Source: Fuchsiella alkaliacetigena
Lineage (GTDB): Bacteria; Bacillota; Halanaerobiia; Halobacteroidales; Acetohalobiaceae
Assembly: GCF_023227765.1 (NCBI RefSeq)
Contig: NZ_JALKBZ010000007.1
Coordinates: 28,219-92,218, forward strand
Length of the DNA stretch: 64,000 bases
Reading direction: 5' to 3'
Under the pieces are notes generated by a model. The model was not told the DNA's origin and ran no database searches. It saw nothing but the letters and a program-made list of their open reading frames with translations. Positions 18,520 to 26,945 of the stretch are shown one piece after another (position 1 is the stretch's first letter; every line of letters starts with the position of its first letter). The position numbers and the translations under genes are program-made.

Positions 18520-19542
18520 TTAATCTAAAGCAGCAAACTCTGCTTTGAACTCCTCCAGCAGCTCTTCTTGTTCCTCCTTGGAAATAAAGGCTGCTTTAAC
18601 CCCATTTAAAATCAACTCCTTAATATCGGCTAAACTAAAGTCCAGCCTTTGCTGTAACTTTAAATACTCCTCGGTTAAAGTTGTATTAGAAACAGTTCTA
18701 TTATCGGTATTAACCGTCACTGGAACTCCCTCTTGATAGTACTCCTTAATCGGGTGCTCGCCTAAACTATCAACTACTCCGGTATGTACATTGCTGCTAG
18801 GACAAACTTCCAAAGCAATCTCCTTTTCCTTAATAATCTCTAAAGTTTCCTCATCTTCGCCAGCCCTAATTCCGTGCCCAATTCTTTGCGCCTGCAAAAA
18901 ATCAATAGCCTTTCTGACACTTTCAACTCCAGCAGCCTCGCCTGCATGAACAGTTCTATGCAAACCACCACCCTTAGCTAGACAGAAAGCCTGCTCGTGT
19001 TCCTCGGGCGGAAAGTTAGCCTCATCACCAGCCAAATCTAAAGCTACTACTCCTTCTGTTAAGTAGTCCAAAGCTAACTGAGCAACTTTAGTACTTTGAG
19101 CCGGGTCCTGATTACGCATACAACAAAGAATAACTCTAGACTGAACACCATAGTCCTCCTCTGCCCGCTGCAAAGCAGCTAATACTGTTTCCACTACCTC
19201 TTCTTTACTCAGCTCTGCAGTCAACAATAAAGGAGCAAATCTTAACTCCAAATACCTAACATTTTCACTAGCCACATCCTCTACTAATTCATAGGCTACT
19301 CTGCTGATAGCCTTTTTACTCTGCATTATCTTTACCGGTAGCTCAAATTTCTGCAAATACTCTTCTAAGCTACTACTCCAGTTGCTATTAACCTGTAAAT
19401 GACTTTTCAAATCCTCTATCATCTCAGCAGGCAGTTCTATTCCCTGTTCAGCAGCCAGTTCCTTTACCGTCTTGGCCCTCAAAGAGCCATCCAGATGAAG
19501 ATGTAGCTCTACTTTAGGCAACTTTCTAAGCAGTTCTTTCAT
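18520..19542 (-). CDS. add: Adenosine deaminase
   Basis: 340 aa. Metal-binding VELHLHLDGSLR (H14, H16), TVHAGEAAG with the catalytic HAGE, EVCPSSNVHTG and VTVNTDNRTVS. It deaminates adenosine or deoxyadenosine to inosine for purine salvage. It lies 27 bases upstream of bshC and 20 bases downstream of a HAD phosphatase gene, so the three could be co-transcribed. Confidence 0.93.
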   Translation of the reverse strand: MKELLRKLPKVELHLHLDGSLRAKTVKELAAEQGIELPAEMIEDLKSHLQVNSNWSSSLEEYLQKFELPVKIMQSKKAISRVAYELVEDVASENVRYLELRFAPLLLTAELSKEEVVETVLAALQRAEEDYGVQSRVILCCMRNQDPAQSTKVAQLALDYLTEGVVALDLAGDEANFPPEEHEQAFCLAKGGGLHRTVHAGEAAGVESVRKAIDFLQAQRIGHGIRAGEDEETLEIIKEKEIALEVCPSSNVHTGVVDSLGEHPIKEYYQEGVPVTVNTDNRTVSNTTLTEEYLKLQQRLDFSLADIKELILNGVKAAFISKEEQEELLEEFKAEFAALD

Positions 19543-19562
19543 TTTAAACCTCCTATTACAGT

Positions 19563-20369
19563 CTATCTAAGTATAAACTTTTTAATCACTTCAGCCACAC
19601 CATTTTCCTCATTAGAGGCAGTAATATAATCAGCTTCTTCTTTCAATTCTGGGTTAGCATTGGCTACAGCTACCCCCAAACCTGCCTCTTTAATCATTTC
19701 CAAATCGTTTAAACTATCACCAATAGCTATCACTTCTTTATAGTCAATCCCTAAATCACGAGCTAAATCCAACAAAGCCACTCCCTTAGAAACGCCTGCT
19801 TGCATAATCTCCACAAATCTATCCTTAGACTTGGTAACACTTAACCGCTCAGCAAATACTTCTTGTAACTTCAAGTTAATCTGTCTAGCCTCTTCAAAAT
19901 CCTTAGCTAAAACCAACAGTTTAGTAGGAGCTGTAGTCAAAAAGTCCGCCAATGCTCCCTCAATTAAGGTAGCTTTGATTCCGGCAATCTGCTCATACTC
20001 CTTAACTTCAACTCCCATCTTATTTACATATAGTTGATCGTCCTGATATATATTCAAATGCCAGTCTTCACTTGCAGCCAAGGTAGCTACTTGCTGAGCC
20101 AGCTCTAAAGAAATAGGCTGATGCTTAAAAACCTCTTTAGAAACGGGGCTTTTAACTAAAGCACCATTATAAGTGATAATAGGAGCCTGCAACTCTAGCT
20201 GTTGAGCATAAGGAAGGGCCGAAGAGTACATTCGACCAGTAGCTAAAGTAACTTCTACTCCCTGAGTAATAGCCGCCTGTATAGTCTGCTTTATTTCGCT
20301 AGTTAAGACCAGTTCATCGGATAAAAGGGTATCATCTATATCTATAGCCAATAGTTTATAATCTGTCAT
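19563..20369 (-). CDS. Cof-type HAD-IIB hydrolase
   Basis: 268 aa. Motif I LLAIDIDDTLL with nucleophile D10 and acid D12, motif II TLATGRMY, a C2b cap domain, and C-terminal motif IV AIGDSLNDLEMIKEAG. Family members dephosphorylate sugar phosphates or flavin and pyridoxal phosphates; the substrate cannot be fixed from sequence. 20 bases upstream of add. Confidence 0.88.
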   Translation of the reverse strand: MTDYKLLAIDIDDTLLSDELVLTSEIKQTIQAAITQGVEVTLATGRMYSSALPYAQQLELQAPIITYNGALVKSPVSKEVFKHQPISLELAQQVATLAASEDWHLNIYQDDQLYVNKMGVEVKEYEQIAGIKATLIEGALADFLTTAPTKLLVLAKDFEEARQINLKLQEVFAERLSVTKSKDRFVEIMQAGVSKGVALLDLARDLGIDYKEVIAIGDSLNDLEMIKEAGLGVAVANANPELKEEADYITASNEENGVAEVIKKFILR

Positions 20370-20472
20370 TTATATACCTCCAAACTTCCAGAGTAATGGT
20401 TAACTTTTTATCACTGGTATTTATTCTACTTCTACAGTCAAGATTTAATCTCCTTGTTAAAAAGGAATTATA

Positions 20473-20512
20473 TAGCAATAGGCTATTTTCCTAGGAAAAT
20501 AGCCTATTGCTA
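20473..20512. terminator. 40-bp perfect palindrome downstream of copZ
   Basis: The left half TAGCAATAGGCTATTTTCCT is followed directly by its exact reverse complement, with no loop, centred at 20492. It lies six bases past the copZ stop and probably ends the csoR-rseC-copZ transcript. As DNA it could also form a cruciform. Confidence 0.65.
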
Positions 20513-20517
20513 ACTCT

Positions 20518-20727
20518 TTATTCTACTTGATAGGGCCCGGCTTCTTCAATCGCTTGCTCAATTTCTGCTAACCCCACCGTCGCTGCTTCAAAATCAACCT
20601 TTACCAGTTCAGAATCTAAATCAACCTCCACTGCTTCTACTCCTGATAAAGCACTTACCGCTTCTTCTACAGCTCCTTTACAGTGTCCACAAGACATTCC
20701 TGTTACTTTAAGCTCCTCTTTACTCAT
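20518..20727 (-). CDS. copZ: Heavy-metal-associated (CopZ-like) copper chaperone
   Basis: 69 aa from ATG 20727. HMA domain with the metal motif GMSCGHC (C13, C16) and the usual small ferredoxin-like fold (KVDFEAATVGLAEIEQAIEEAGY-type ending). It binds Cu(I) and passes it to partner proteins. The start overlaps the rseC-like gene by eight bases. Linkage to csoR supports a copper role. No copper ATPase gene is in the window. Confidence 0.85.
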   Translation of the reverse strand: MSKEELKVTGMSCGHCKGAVEEAVSALSGVEAVEVDLDSELVKVDFEAATVGLAEIEQAIEEAGPYQVE

Positions 20728-21196
20728 TTTTGAAGCCTCCCTTTTTATTCGCTTTTTCAATATCGGCAAAGGTAACATCCACTACTCTCTTAATAACTGG
20801 CTGGTGCTTACCTTCTTCTTTACCGCGCTTTCCATACTCTCTAGCTAAAATAAAGGAAGCCATTAAAAAGGCAATCCCTACCCCAGCCCCTACTAATTCT
20901 GCATCTCCCCAAGCTAGGCTAGTACTTAAACTACTGCCTACAAAATAACCGATAAAAAAGCCTAGTAAAGGCACTAAATAAACCATAAATACTGCTCCCA
21001 TCATCTTTTGATCAGCAATTTCAACCTTTACCATCTGTCCCGGCTTAGCTCCGATAGGATTGCGGGCCCTAACCCTTAAATCTTTTTTACTTCCAGTTTC
21101 TAAGCAGCCTCCACAGTCATCACAGCTAGCATGACGTCTAACCTCAAGTACTGCTTCTTCTCCCTCAAGATCTAGCACTTTAGCGTACTCTTTCAT
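20720..21196 (-). CDS. RseC/MucC family membrane protein
   Basis: 158 aa. Cytoplasmic N-terminal segment with C25, C28 and C31 (CDDCGGC), then two transmembrane segments (about 71-92 and 98-118) and a basic tail. This is the SoxR-reducing system RseC family, which relates to electron transfer (Rnf/Rsx) complexes in Proteobacteria. Here it lies between csoR and copZ, so a link to thiol or copper redox state is likely, but unproven. Confidence 0.8.
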   Translation of the reverse strand: MKEYAKVLDLEGEEAVLEVRRHASCDDCGGCLETGSKKDLRVRARNPIGAKPGQMVKVEIADQKMMGAVFMVYLVPLLGFFIGYFVGSSLSTSLAWGDAELVGAGVGIAFLMASFILAREYGKRGKEEGKHQPVIKRVVDVTFADIEKANKKGGFKNE

Positions 21197-21229
21197 AGTT
21201 CCCCTCCTCGAAACATTTATCTCGAAATT

Positions 21230-21508
21230 TTAATCTGTAAATTTAAAAATAACTTCCATTAACTCATCAATAATCTCATCACCGTCTTCCTCCTGAGCTA
21301 CGGCTTCTCGTACACAACCATGAGTATGATCAGCCAAAATAGACATCCCTACCTTATTTAAAGCTGCTCGCGCCGCAGCAATTTGAGTCAAAACCTCAAC
21401 ACAGTACTTATCTTCATCAACCATCCTTTGAATTCCTCTAATCTGTCCTTCAATCCTTTTTAATCTATTAATTAATTCCTCTCGTTCCTTACTATAGGAA
21501 CTCATCAT
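21230..21508 (-). CDS. csoR: CsoR-type copper-sensing repressor
   Basis: 92 aa, all-helical DUF156 family. The Cu(I) ligand triad C-H-C is intact: C36 (DKYCVEVL), H61 and C65 (DHTHGC). CsoR proteins leave their operator when Cu(I) binds. As first gene of csoR-rseC-copZ it probably controls its own operon; the leader is short and I could not identify a clear operator. Confidence 0.9.
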   Translation of the reverse strand: MMSSYSKEREELINRLKRIEGQIRGIQRMVDEDKYCVEVLTQIAAARAALNKVGMSILADHTHGCVREAVAQEEDGDEIIDELMEVIFKFTD

Positions 21509-21542
21509 CTTCTCCCCCTAGCTATTATTTTAATGCATCTTA

Positions 21543-22319
21543 TTAAAATCCAAAACTAAAACGCAGACTAAAAACTGGAGCTCTAAAATCATCTATTGCT
21601 ACGCTTTGACTATAGCCTGCCGTCTCCCAACCAGAGCTATGAGTAATTAAGTAGCCTAAAGATAAATCAAAACCTACTAAGCTACTAATTTGACGATGAA
21701 AATTAATCCCTGGTTGAAATGCCAAAAAAGATTTAGTATAATAGCCAATTTTTTCAGCCCCTTTTTCAGGAATTTTCATCAAAGTAGCATCTCCTTTACC
21801 TAACAAAACTCCCCAGGCCAAATCATTATTTTCAGTAGTATAGAAGGCTTTTTCATATAAAAACCCACTATAACCTACTTCTAAATTAACTCTGGCCCCA
21901 TCATCACCAGTAGAGACCTCTTCACCACTCAGTCTATGATAAGCAAAGCGGCTCCCCTTTCTACTGCCAGCTATCAACCCAAAACCTGATAAAAATAAAT
22001 CCTCACCTACAGCTTTATAATCAACGTCATTTTCAGCTAATTCGGTATTTAGATCGCTAAGATCTAGCTTTAACAGAGCAAACTGCGGGCCCATATTAAA
22101 ACGCAAATCAACATTACTTTTAAATTCATCTACATCAAAATCTAGTTCATCTAAATCCAACTCTTCCCTTTCCGAAGCACCTTCTTCCTCTAAGCGATAA
22201 TCTTCCACATCAATTATAATTTCTTCCTCATTTTCCTGCTGCTCATTAGCCCAACCAACAGATGTTAACAACAAGCAACTTAAAACTAAGCAAAACACCA
22301 CCAGTCTTTTATTCATCAA
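21543..22319 (-). CDS. Outer-membrane beta-barrel-like protein
   Basis: 258 aa. Signal peptide to about residue 25 (LTSVGWA-N), then a very acidic stretch (about 26-70, rich in E and D). From residue 70 amphipathic strands alternate, ending FSLRFSFGF, a terminal aromatic as recognised by the BAM machinery. This supports a diderm envelope. I do not recognise the family; the acidic linker suggests a periplasmic segment before the barrel. Monocistronic. Confidence 0.7.
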   Translation of the reverse strand: MMNKRLVVFCLVLSCLLLTSVGWANEQQENEEEIIIDVEDYRLEEEGASEREELDLDELDFDVDEFKSNVDLRFNMGPQFALLKLDLSDLNTELAENDVDYKAVGEDLFLSGFGLIAGSRKGSRFAYHRLSGEEVSTGDDGARVNLEVGYSGFLYEKAFYTTENNDLAWGVLLGKGDATLMKIPEKGAEKIGYYTKSFLAFQPGINFHRQISSLVGFDLSLGYLITHSSGWETAGYSQSVAIDDFRAPVFSLRFSFGF

Positions 22320-22516
22320 TATTCAACCCCTTAGTCTAATTTATCCAAACTATCAATTATGTAGAAGTTTCTATTTTTCTTTTATTATAACATAATTAAT
22401 TAACTTTAACCAGACCTGCTAATATGAACTTATTGTGACCTTAATAAATTTTCAGTTGAATCAGAATACTACTATCAAAAGGAGGAATCAAAATCTTTAA
22501 ACAGATAGAACAGCAT

Positions 22517-22726
22517 ATGAAATTCGGCGGGATGAAAGTAAGAAACGAAGTCCCTATTGAAGAAATAAACGACTTTATCCTCAATCTACCTGAAGATAAA
22601 AGAGATAGCTGGGCTGAAGTTACGGAAATTTTAAAAGAAGAAGGCTTAATTAGTATGGAGGATGATTTCAGTACTATCGATGATGAAATGTTAGACGCTC
22701 AGGTAGAAGAAAACCGCAGAATATAG
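22517..22726 (+). CDS. Small acidic protein of unknown function
   Basis: 69 aa from ATG 22517. No family recognised; it reads as a soluble helical protein with an acidic C-terminus (SMEDDFSTIDDEMLDAQVEENRRI). The only good ribosome-binding site, AAGGAGG ending at 22485, is 31 bases before this ATG but seven bases before an in-frame ATC at 22493. Initiation at ATC would add eight residues. The gene ends at a hairpin terminator. One of few plus-strand genes. Confidence 0.6.
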   Translation: MKFGGMKVRNEVPIEEINDFILNLPEDKRDSWAEVTEILKEEGLISMEDDFSTIDDEMLDAQVEENRRI

Positions 22727-22736
22727 CCTTAAACTT

Positions 22737-22771
22737 CAAGAGTAAGCCCCTCTAATTGATGGGGCCTACTC
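22737..22771. terminator. Bidirectional terminator between the small protein gene and pspC
   Basis: AAGAGTAAGCCCC pairs with GGGGCCTACTCTT around a 10-base loop (one mismatch), followed by CTTT. It ends the plus-strand gene and overlaps the last bases of the convergent pspC-like gene. Confidence 0.75.
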
Positions 22772-22957
22772 TTCTTTGGGCATAATAATCCAAGCCAAAA
22801 TATAAACTAGTACTCCCGTACCTAAACTAATCACCATCAGCCCCCAGAATAAACGAACTATAGTAGAATCAATTCCAAAATATTCAGCTAAGCCTCCACA
22901 GATACCAGCAATCTTTTTATCATCACGCGAACGACGTAGCTTTTTACCAGGATACAT
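22766..22957 (-). CDS. PspC domain small membrane protein
   Basis: 63 aa, about the size of a single PspC domain. KLRRSRDDKKIAGICGGLAEYFGIDSTIVRL is the PspC signature, followed by one long transmembrane helix (LFWGLMVISLGTGVLVYILAWIIM) and a PKEE tail. PspC proteins sense or protect against membrane stress; stand-alone short versions are common in Firmicutes. Confidence 0.9.
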   Translation of the reverse strand: MYPGKKLRRSRDDKKIAGICGGLAEYFGIDSTIVRLFWGLMVISLGTGVLVYILAWIIMPKEE

Positions 22958-23025
22958 AACAAATCCTCTCCTTAAATTATCGTCTTTACTGTACTATATT
23001 CAACAAGTTCCAAGGCAGTTCCTTT

Positions 23026-24198
23026 TTAAAACAGACTATTATAGACCACTCTTCCTTCTAAAAGGGTTAGCTTAATATCAAAGTCTTGATCAAAAATTAC
23101 TAAATCAGCATCCTTACCTTTACTCAAGCTCCCCTTTTGACTCGCTATCCCCAAACTACGAGCCGGATTCAAAGTAACTAGCTTAACCGCTTCAACTAAG
23201 TTAAGTTTTGTCATAGCAACTATATTCCTCAACGCCTCCCTCAGAGTCAAAAGGCTTCCGGCTAAAGCACCAGACTGTAAGCGAGCTACTCCTGATTTTA
23301 CCTGCACCTCTAGATCACCTAAATTATAATTTCCATCCCCTAAGCCAGTAGCTGAAATAGAGTCCGTAACTAAAATAATCTTTTCCAAATCCTTTGCTTT
23401 TAATACCAAATCCACAGCTCCCCAATGCAGATGTTGACCATCAACTATCAACTCTACACTTACTCCCGGAGTATTTAGACAGGCTCCCGCCGGGCCCGGC
23501 TGCCGATGATGAAAGCCAGCCATTCCGTTAAAAAGATGAGTACCCTGACTTACTCCCCAATCTATTGCCTGCTGCAGTTCCCTATAGCTAGCTGCTGTAT
23601 GTCCAGCCGCCACCACTACTCCTGCTTCTTGAGCATGCTTAATTAACTCTGCCGCTCCTTCCAATTCAGGAGCTAAAGTTAAAAGTTTCAGCTTAGCACC
23701 TAATATTTGCTGCCAAGCTTTAAACTCCTCTAGGTCAGGTGTTCGCAAATGAACTTGGCAGTGAGCTCCGCGTTGTTGGTAGTTAAGATAGGGCCCTTCC
23801 AAATGAACTCCCCATAAATTAGCTTTAGCTGTTGAACTTTTCATATAATCAGCCACTGTCTGACAGGTTTCTTTCAACTTCTCTGGACTAGCCGTCAAAG
23901 TAGTAGCTAAAAATCCAGTTACTCCCTGACTAAACTTATACTCAGCCATTTTATCCAAAGCCTGAGCTTCAGCCTCCATCACCGAAGCTCCTCCACCGCC
24001 ATGAGTATGAAGGTCAATAAAGCCGGGGACTATATAATTTCCCTTAGCATCTATTGCTCTTTCTAAATCAGCCTTTCGATAAGTACCGCTGCCTACTTCA
24101 ACTATTTTTCCCGCTTTCACTTTTACAAAGCCTTTTTTAATTACTTCTCTTCTAGTAATTACTGCACCGTTATAGATGGTCAGAAAGTTCGAGTTCAT
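23026..24198 (-). CDS. nagA: N-acetylglucosamine-6-phosphate deacetylase
   Basis: 390 aa, amidohydrolase fold. FIDLHTHGGGG metal motif near residue 60, HLEGPYLNYQQRGAH, AGHTAAS, THLFNGMAGFHHRQPG and VTDSISATGLGDG are all typical of NagA. It removes acetate from GlcNAc-6-phosphate so that GlcN-6-P can enter glycolysis or wall synthesis. No nagB or PTS gene is adjacent; the upstream gap is filled by repeats. Confidence 0.93.
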   Translation of the reverse strand: MNSNFLTIYNGAVITRREVIKKGFVKVKAGKIVEVGSGTYRKADLERAIDAKGNYIVPGFIDLHTHGGGGASVMEAEAQALDKMAEYKFSQGVTGFLATTLTASPEKLKETCQTVADYMKSSTAKANLWGVHLEGPYLNYQQRGAHCQVHLRTPDLEEFKAWQQILGAKLKLLTLAPELEGAAELIKHAQEAGVVVAAGHTAASYRELQQAIDWGVSQGTHLFNGMAGFHHRQPGPAGACLNTPGVSVELIVDGQHLHWGAVDLVLKAKDLEKIILVTDSISATGLGDGNYNLGDLEVQVKSGVARLQSGALAGSLLTLREALRNIVAMTKLNLVEAVKLVTLNPARSLGIASQKGSLSKGKDADLVIFDQDFDIKLTLLEGRVVYNSLF

Positions 24199-24429
24199 AA
24201 GTTGCTTCTCCTTTTAAGTAATATTGGTATAATGTTTTGTTCAAATGATAGAGGACAGAGGATAGATAAGTTCAAAAGATTAAAAGCTATTGGACACAGC
24301 GCCCTGAAGTAAGCTGGTTTTTGCTTACTGAGGAAGTACTCTTGGGGTGACTAAAATCTGACTAAGTTCTGACTAAATATTAAGAAATAAGTTCAAAAGC
24401 ATAGTTTAGCTATTAGAATATTGGTATAT
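24199..24429. repeat. Intergenic repeat element, copy D (single arm)
   Basis: Upstream of nagA. GTGACTAAAATCTGACTAAG followed by TTCTGACTAAATA lies at 24348-24380; outer modules AAATGATAGAGGACAGAGGA and AAGTTCAAAAGATTAAAAGC precede it. The inverted right arm is missing. A segment with AGCGCCCTGAAGTAAGC interrupts the arm; AGGGCGC also occurs in copy E near 39,336. Confidence 0.6.
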
Positions 24430-24670
24430 TGTCTCGTTGGTGTGGAAGGCCAAACAGATGTTTCCAAAGTAATGGTTAGCTTCGCGTCACACATAGAAAA
24501 AATTATTTGATGCTTCTAGAACTCATCTCCACTAAAATAAGAGCAAGCTAATTTTAATTAGAAAAATTAGCTAAAATAGCTCTTATTTTAGCTCCGATTC
24601 GTTAAGAAGTATTGACAAATAATTTTTAATATCGCTTAGAAACACCTGTTTGGCTGTGCTGATAACGAAA
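24430..24670. repeat. About 240-bp imperfect palindrome (MITE-like)
   Basis: Nested inverted arms share a centre near 24,560: CTAAAATAAGAGC (24532) with GCTCTTATTTTAG (24579-24591); AAAAATTATTTGATGCTTCT (24498) with AGAAGTATTGACAAATAATT (24605); and CCAAACAG (24450) with CTGTTTGG (24646-24653). The inner core AGCTAATTTT/AAAAATTAGCT forms a hairpin. No ORF. The form suggests a miniature inverted-repeat element or a long transcribed hairpin. Confidence 0.7.
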
Positions 24671-24688
24671 TAACTATCTTAACCTACA

Positions 24689-24846
24689 AGTTGATATGTT
24701 TCAAAGAGCGACTCTGAGAATAGCCCGGAGGCAAGGATGCCGGGAGGGCTATTCTCGAGAGTGAAGAAGGCAGGACGCCGACTGAACGGCAAGTGGTTGA
24801 AACATATCAACTAGCTCAGGCTCCCGATAATAGCTATATATCGGGA
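24689..24846 (+). ncRNA. Structured RNA-like element with 16-bp perfect outer stem
   Basis: AGTTGATATGTTTCAA (24689-24704) is exactly complementary to TTGAAACATATCAACT (24797-24812). Inside, ACTCT plus GAGAATAGCCC (24711-24726) pairs with GGGCTATTCTC plus AGAGT (24746-24762) around a GGAGGCAAGGATGCC loop. GCCGACTGAACGGC forms a second hairpin. A third hairpin, TCCCGATA/TATCGGGA, follows at 24822-24846. Loops are purine-rich on the plus strand and GC content is far above the surroundings. The GCCGACTGAACGGCAAGTGG part recalls, from memory, the conserved 3' portion of HEARO/omega RNAs, but no IscB/IsrB gene is present. Strand and identity are uncertain. Confidence 0.55.
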
Positions 24847-24909
24847 ATGAAACAATAGAACAATAATGTTTTACTCTTAGAACTTGAATTTAACTATTAA
24901 CTATCTAAA

Positions 24910-26733
24910 TCACGGCCTAGTATGTTCCTGCAAATAATTATAAACAGCAGTAGCTAGCTTATCACTAATCCCTGTCACCTCACTCAATTCCTCTAAACCA
25001 GCCTTTCTGATCTTATCCAGAGAGCCGAAATGTTGTAACAAAGCTTCGCGTCTTTTTTGACCAATTCCCGGAATATCATCTAACATAGACTGCGTCACCC
25101 GCCGCGAACGAAGACGCCGATGGTAGTTAAGCGCAAAACGATGAGCCTCATCTCTAACCCGCTGTAACAGATAAAGCGCTTCGGAATTTTTGGGTAAAAC
25201 TAAAGGCTCTTTCTCCCCAGGAATAAAGACCTCTTCCTCTCGCTTAGCTAAACTAATCACCGTCTGTTCTGCTTTACCTAGTTTCCTTAATATCTTCCTA
25301 ACTGCATTTAACTGACCCTTACCTCCATCTATCAAAATCAAGTCCGGAAAGTCCTCATCTTCAGCTAATAAACGAGAGTATCTCCGTTGCACTACCTCCT
25401 GTAGCATGGCGTAATCATCCGGGCCCGACACCGTCTTAATCTTAAAACGTCGGTAATCACTCTTTTTAGCCGTACCGTTCTCAAAAACCACCAAAGAAGC
25501 TACTGCCTGACTACCTTGAGTATTGGAAACATCGAAGCCTTCGATTCTCAGCGGCACTTTATCCAAATCTAAGTAAGTTCGCAACTCCTGCACAGCCTTA
25601 ATCGGCTTCCGCTGCTGATAGTCAGACTTAAGTAAATAGTCCTTCAAGTTATACTTAGCATTACGCTGAGCCATATTTACCAATTGACGCTTGACTCCGC
25701 GTTGAGGAATACGCAGATAGACTCTAGAACCTCGCTTTTCATTCAACCAGTCTTCAATTACCTCTTGTTCTTTTATCTCTTGTTCTACTACTACCTCCTG
25801 CGGAATATAATCGGCATTCATATAATACTGCTTCAAAAAAGCCGTTAGCGTTTCCGCCAACTCAGCAGTAGAAGTCCCTTCCATAATAAAGTCCTCTTCT
25901 CCCATCAGTCTACCGTTTCTAATTATCAAAACCTCTACGCAGGCTAAGTCCTCCTTAACGGCCGTAGCAATAATATCCTGATTAGCAAAGTCAGGGGAAA
26001 CAACCTTTTGTTGCTCTGTTAACTTTTTAATAGCTTCTATCTGATCACGCAACTCAGCTGCTTCTTCAAAATCTCGCTCTTTAGCTTTAGCTTTCATCCG
26101 CTGCTTTAACTGCTTAATTAAATCATTATGTTGTCCTTCTAAGAAAAGAATAATTTCCTCGATCAACTGTCGATACTGCTCTAAATTCAAACTCTTGACA
26201 CAAGGCCCTAAACAGTTCTCAATATGGTAGTTCAGGCAGGGCCTATCCTCCCGGCTTTCTTTAGTAATCTTCTTTTTGCAGTCCCGTAAAGGAAAGAGAT
26301 CTTGGATTAGTTTTAAAGTCTTATTTACGGCCCGAACGTCGGTATAGGGCCCGAAGTACTTAGCTCCATCCTTTTTCACCGTTCTAGTCATAAAGACCCG
26401 CGGGTAGTCCTCCTGAGCAGTTATTTTAAGATAAGGATAGCTTTTATCATCCTTGAGCCTAATATTGAATTTAGGATTATGCTTTTTAATCAGATTAGCC
26501 TCTAAAATTAAGGCCTCTACTTCAGAATCAGTAACTAAATAATCAAAATCTGCTATTCTTTTCACTAAAGCCTTAGTTTTAAAGGAATGCTGACGAGATT
26601 TTTGAAAATAGGATCTTACTCGCTTGCGTAAGGATTTAGCCTTACCGACATAGATCACCTGTCCCGCTTTATTTTTCATTAAATAAACTCCAGGTTCAGT
26701 AGGTAAATTAGCTAGCTCTCTTTTCAAATTCAT
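24910..26733 (-). CDS. uvrC: Excinuclease ABC subunit C
   Basis: 607 aa from ATG 26733, usual length about 600. N-terminal GIY-YIG nuclease (PGVYLMKN, VIYVGKAKSLRKRVRSYF), a UvrB-interaction (UVR) segment near 200-235, the RNase H-like C-terminal nuclease (IEGFDVSN, LILIDGGKGQLN) and terminal helix-hairpin-helix repeats (DDIPGIGQKRREALLQHFGS). It makes both incisions around bulky lesions. I chose 26733 because GGGGAG lies just upstream; the longest frame would add MEWGV. Confidence 0.95.
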   Translation of the reverse strand: MNLKRELANLPTEPGVYLMKNKAGQVIYVGKAKSLRKRVRSYFQKSRQHSFKTKALVKRIADFDYLVTDSEVEALILEANLIKKHNPKFNIRLKDDKSYPYLKITAQEDYPRVFMTRTVKKDGAKYFGPYTDVRAVNKTLKLIQDLFPLRDCKKKITKESREDRPCLNYHIENCLGPCVKSLNLEQYRQLIEEIILFLEGQHNDLIKQLKQRMKAKAKERDFEEAAELRDQIEAIKKLTEQQKVVSPDFANQDIIATAVKEDLACVEVLIIRNGRLMGEEDFIMEGTSTAELAETLTAFLKQYYMNADYIPQEVVVEQEIKEQEVIEDWLNEKRGSRVYLRIPQRGVKRQLVNMAQRNAKYNLKDYLLKSDYQQRKPIKAVQELRTYLDLDKVPLRIEGFDVSNTQGSQAVASLVVFENGTAKKSDYRRFKIKTVSGPDDYAMLQEVVQRRYSRLLAEDEDFPDLILIDGGKGQLNAVRKILRKLGKAEQTVISLAKREEEVFIPGEKEPLVLPKNSEALYLLQRVRDEAHRFALNYHRRLRSRRVTQSMLDDIPGIGQKRREALLQHFGSLDKIRKAGLEELSEVTGISDKLATAVYNYLQEHTRP

Positions 26734-26875
26734 AACTCCCCACTCCATAAATAATTTCTTTTTAAATTTAGTAATATCAGCCTATCACTTTTATTATCTA
26801 TAATAATTATAAAGTATTAAACAACTCTTTGTCCAATACAAAAGTCCTTCGAATAGCGTAATTTTAGGAAGCCCA

Positions 26876-26904
26876 TTGATTTTTAATCTGCATTCTATTA
26901 TAAT
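26876..26904 (+). promoter_or_regulatory. Promoter of the plus-strand signalling cluster
   Basis: TTGATT at 26876-26881 and TATAAT at 26899-26904 are separated by exactly 17 bases, a good housekeeping-sigma promoter. Transcription would begin near 26911, about 35 bases before the GAF-HD-GYP start codon. It drives three closely spaced genes ending at the terminator at 33.73 kb. Confidence 0.75.
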
Positions 26905-26945
26905 TGTAATATCTTCATATTTTGAAAGGAGATGATTGCTTCCTT

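Noticed and set aside
24689..24812. Structured element considered as an integron attC site
   Set aside because: The ends read GTTGATA and TATCAAC rather than the GTTRRRY/RYYYAAC core sites, and no integron integrase is nearby.
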